Positions 7,340 through 8,630 of a DNA stretch of 8,630 nt are shown one piece after another. Position 1 is the first letter of the stretch. The number at the start of each line of letters is the position of its first letter. Made by a program: the position numbers and the translations under genes. A model generated the notes under the pieces. It did no database searches. It was not told the DNA's origin and saw nothing but the letters and a program-made list of their open reading frames with translations. Origin of the DNA: Chitinophagaceae bacterium (GTDB lineage: Bacteria; Bacteroidota; Bacteroidia; Chitinophagales; Chitinophagaceae); NCBI GenBank assembly GCA_018061385.1, contig JAGOUF010000063.1, forward strand, positions 1 through 8,630, given 5' to 3'.

Positions 7340-7403
7340 TTTCAAAAATTGCTCAACTCTCCGATTTTATCATCCTATAAAAGCAATTTTTTTTTGAGAT
7401 TAT

Positions 7404-7411
7404 TAAATTTG
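7404..7411 (+). promoter_or_regulatory. Candidate -7 promoter element of hscB (TAAATTTG)
   Basis: TAAATTTG exactly matches TAnnTTTG, with only four bases (AGTT) before the hscB ATG at 7416. A -33 TTG at standard spacing is not evident. If this element is used, the transcript would begin almost at the start codon, making it leaderless or nearly so. A chance match cannot be excluded. Confidence 0.4.
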
Positions 7412-7415
7412 AGTT

Positions 7416-7925
7416 ATGAATTATTTTGAATTATACGAACTTCCAATACAACTAAAAGTAGATGCAGTAATACTTAAACAAAAACTTTATAGTTTAAGTA
7501 GAAAATATCATCCAGATTTTTTTACCAACGAAAGTGAAGATGAGCAAACACGAGTTGTAGAAATATCTTCTATTGTAAATAAAGCATTTAAAACTTTTTC
7601 TAATTTGAACGAAACTATAAAGTACGTATTACAATTAAAAGGGTTATTGATAGAAGAAGAAAAATACGAATTATCGCCAATGTTTTTAATGGAAATGATG
7701 GAACTGAGTGAACAAGCTATGGAAGCAAAAATGGATGGAGAAAAAGATACTATTGACAACGTTTTGAAACAAATTGCAACAAAAGAAAATGAAATTTATG
7801 AACCTGTTAAACAAATTGTTGAAACATATACTGAAGGTATTACTACCCAAAAAGAGTTGCTGCAAGTAAAAGAATATTACTATCAGCAAAAATACTTGAG
7901 CCGAATTTTGGCTGGTATAAAATGA
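7416..7925 (+). CDS. hscB: Iron-sulfur cluster assembly co-chaperone HscB (J-domain protein)
   Basis: HscB delivers the scaffold IscU to an Hsp70 and stimulates its ATPase during Fe-S cluster transfer. The 169-residue length is typical (E. coli HscB has 171). The N-terminal J domain (about 1-75) begins MNYFELYELP, close to E. coli MDYFTLFGLP, and has the essential HPD at 32-34 in RKYHPDFF. The C-terminal HSCB domain (about 85-165) is a three-helix bundle and contains the LSPMFLMEMMELSEQAMEA region, which matches the E. coli FLMEQLELREELDE segment that contacts IscU. No hscA, iscU or fdx gene is in view, so it is separated from other isc-type genes, at least on this side. Its 3' end overlaps the -33 region of the tRNA-Leu promoter. 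The ATG at 7416 is the only good start. Confidence 0.92.
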   Translation: MNYFELYELPIQLKVDAVILKQKLYSLSRKYHPDFFTNESEDEQTRVVEISSIVNKAFKTFSNLNETIKYVLQLKGLLIEEEKYELSPMFLMEMMELSEQAMEAKMDGEKDTIDNVLKQIATKENEIYEPVKQIVETYTEGITTQKELLQVKEYYYQQKYLSRILAGIK

Positions 7926-7939
7926 TACCATTATATTTG
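7907..7939 (+). promoter_or_regulatory. Promoter of tRNA-Leu (TTTG, 21 bp, TATATTTG)
   Basis: TTTG (7907-7910) and TATATTTG (7932-7939) are separated by 21 bp, which matches the Bacteroidota vegetative promoter pattern of TTTG, 19-21 bp, TAnnTTTG. Transcription would start about 7943, some 10 bases before the mature tRNA 5' end. The -33 element and most of the spacer lie inside the end of hscB. This is the best-formed promoter in the window. Confidence 0.75.
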
Positions 7940-7952
7940 CCACCCATAAAAG

Positions 7953-8036
7953 GCCCATGTGGCGGAATTGGTAGACGCAGCAGACTCAAAATCTGCCATT
8001 CGCAAGGGTGTGAAGGTTCGATTCCTTTCGTGGGCA
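7953..8036 (+). tRNA. tRNA-Leu (anticodon CAA)
   Basis: This 84-base gene folds as a class II tRNA. The acceptor arm pairs GCCCATG (7953-7959) with CGTGGGC (8029-8035), with one G-T pair. The anticodon stem GCAGA (7980-7984) pairs with TCTGC (7992-7996) around loop CTCAAAA, giving anticodon CAA at 7987-7989, which reads the TTG leucine codon. A long variable arm (about 7997-8012) and a T arm with TTCGATT follow. The discriminator is A8036, as expected for leucine. The 3' CCA is not encoded (CTC follows), so it must be added by nucleotidyltransferase. It is probably a single-gene unit with its own promoter and terminator. Confidence 0.96.
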
Positions 8037-8049
8037 CTCGTTTAAAAAG

Positions 8050-8082
8050 GCGACAAACATTCAGTTGATTGTCGCTTTTTTT
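8050..8082 (+). terminator. Rho-independent terminator after tRNA-Leu, bidirectional
   Basis: GCGACAA (8050-8056) pairs perfectly with TTGTCGC (8069-8075) around a 12-base loop, followed by seven T (8076-8082). It starts 14 bases after the tRNA. On the minus strand the same stem is followed by CTTTTT, so it could also stop transcription entering from the right. Confidence 0.9.
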
Positions 8083-8284
8083 ATATAAAAAAATCTGTAC
8101 CCATCCTCTTCATTTTCTTTTGCTAAAAATACAATTGTTACCTAAATTGAAAAATAAATGCCAAATAAACATTACAAAAAAGTAGTATTTTTATCACAAC
8201 CATTACATTTCATATCCCTCAAAAGTGTTACATGCGAATAAAAAAACGAATTCAAATTTATCCTACATTAGCATTTCAACCCTT

Positions 8285-8307
8285 CTATCTCATGTGAGTG
8301 AGGGTAG
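8285..8307. other. Bulged hairpin in the gene-free stretch
   Basis: CTATCTCA (8285-8292) can pair with TGAGGGTAG (8299-8307), leaving one bulged G, one T-G pair and a 6-base loop (8293-8298). No U-tract follows, so it is not a terminator. It may be a structured element or chance. Confidence 0.25.
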
Positions 8308-8472
8308 CTGTGCTATGAAAAAGTTGAATCTCCAAAACATTTTCACTACAATTCATTGCTGTGATTTAATGAATATAGCTTCGCTGAAGATTTTTTAATA
8401 AAATATGTAATCAAATTTTTATACATCAAAAAGACTTTGACTACAGCATTTAAACGACAGAAACTGCTACAC

Positions 8473-8514
8473 CAAACAATCCAAAAAGGCGACAAAACAA
8501 TCTAAAAAAGCGAC
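8473..8514. repeat. Two tandem copies of a 21-bp repeat related to the tRNA terminator arm
   Basis: Copy 1 (8473-8493) and copy 2 (8494-8514) match at 18 of 21 positions and share the core ACAATCYAAAAARGCGAC. AAAAAGGCGACAAA (8483-8496) also occurs exactly at 8044-8057, the 5' arm of the tRNA-Leu terminator. TTGTCGCTTTTTT, the terminator's 3' arm (8069-8081), is the exact reverse complement of 8504-8516. Confidence 0.75.
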
Positions 8515-8524
8515 AACGAGTATA

Positions 8525-8551
8525 TTGATAATCAGCACAATTTTAATTTTG
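8525..8551 (+). promoter_or_regulatory. Candidate promoter for the gene starting at the right edge
   Basis: TAATTTTG (8544-8551) is an exact TAnnTTTG match. TTG at 8525-8527 lies 16 bp upstream, slightly closer than usual for a -33 element. Transcription would start about 8555 and leave a leader of roughly 55-60 bases before the ATG at 8613. That leader contains a small GTTG/CAAC hairpin at about 8581-8593. Confidence 0.4.
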
Positions 8552-8612
8552 AGGATTTGGCTGAGTGACGTATATTTAATTGTTGCCTGCAACCCAACTG
8601 ACAACACCAATT

Positions 8613-8630
8613 ATGACAAAACTTTTATTT
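8613..8630 (+). CDS. Possible start of a gene cut by the window edge
   Basis: ATG at 8613 opens six codons (MTKLLF) that run off the window. The call rests only on the upstream promoter-like site, an A/T-rich leader typical of this genome, and an opening of basic then hydrophobic residues that would suit a signal peptide. The product cannot be identified. Confidence 0.3.

Larger units (their letters stand above)
8083..8612. other. 530-bp stretch without a convincing gene
   Basis: This AT-rich interval lies between the tRNA-Leu terminator and a possible gene start at the right edge. Only short open frames are present. The longest I traced is a 71-codon open frame at 8186-8398 (plus), whose only ATG comes at 8315 and leaves 27 residues. 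The interval holds a bulged hairpin near 8285-8307, a 21-bp tandem repeat at 8473-8514 and a promoter-like site at 8525-8551. I see no RNA family, transposase or integrase remnant. Confidence 0.6.

Noticed and set aside
8061..8141. 26-codon minus-strand open frame reading VTIVFLAKENEEDGYRFFYI and onward into the tRNA terminator
   Set aside because: The composition looks protein-like and it could be the tail of a decayed gene, but it has no start codon, is bounded by a stop at once upstream, and overlaps the terminator stem.
8379..8396. CTTC/GAAG hairpin followed by six T as a terminator
   Set aside because: The stem is only 4 bp with a 3-base loop, too weak to claim, and no gene leads into it.
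8186..8398. 71-codon open frame on the plus strand in the gene-free stretch, ending MKKLNLQNIFTTIHCC and so on
   Set aside because: Its only ATG is late (8315), leaving 27 residues. There is no recognisable family or convincing promoter for it, and short open frames like this are expected in AT-rich DNA.
8473..8514. Tandem repeat as a CRISPR array
   Set aside because: Only two directly abutting 21-bp copies with no unique spacers and no cas genes in view.

Overview
The window looks like chromosomal DNA from a member of the Bacteroidota. It is strongly AT-rich. None of the eight substantially covered genes has a Shine-Dalgarno sequence at its start; the leaders are A/T-rich. Several starts, and the one tRNA, are preceded by the phylum's -7 promoter element TAnnTTTG. 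One gene encodes a DUF4294 protein, a family I know only from this phylum. I cannot assign a genus.

Layout. Positions 1-989 (minus) hold most of prfB, release factor 2, running off the left edge and carrying the classic programmed +1 frameshift. A 145-bp gap with a palindrome follows. Positions 1135-5955 (minus) hold five close-packed genes, read in the order ccmE, ccmF, a DUF4294 secreted protein, trmH and a secreted TlpA-like thioredoxin, with gaps of 53-71 bp that suggest one transcription unit. A further minus-strand gene at 6095-7291 encodes a saccharopine/alanine-dehydrogenase-like enzyme. Divergent from it, hscB (7416-7925, plus) is followed by tRNA-Leu(CAA) with its own promoter and a strong terminator. 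Positions 8083-8612 hold no convincing gene but contain a 21-bp tandem repeat related to the tRNA terminator arm. A promoter-like site and a possible gene start lie at the right edge.

How the genes fit together. ccmE and ccmF are haem-delivery and haem-ligation components of System I cytochrome c maturation. The TlpA-like thioredoxin could serve the same extracytoplasmic thiol chemistry, but that is only an inference from position. CcmE carries CxxxY in place of the usual haem-binding HxxxY. prfB, trmH, tRNA-Leu and hscB are housekeeping genes for translation, tRNA modification and iron-sulfur assembly.

The window is mostly core genome. I see no phage, IS, CRISPR or defence system. The best points for a second look are the CxxxY CcmE, the prfB frameshift with a perfect internal Shine-Dalgarno in an otherwise Shine-Dalgarno-free setting, the promoter elements almost touching the start codons of prfB and hscB, and the repeat-bearing gene-free stretch after the tRNA.
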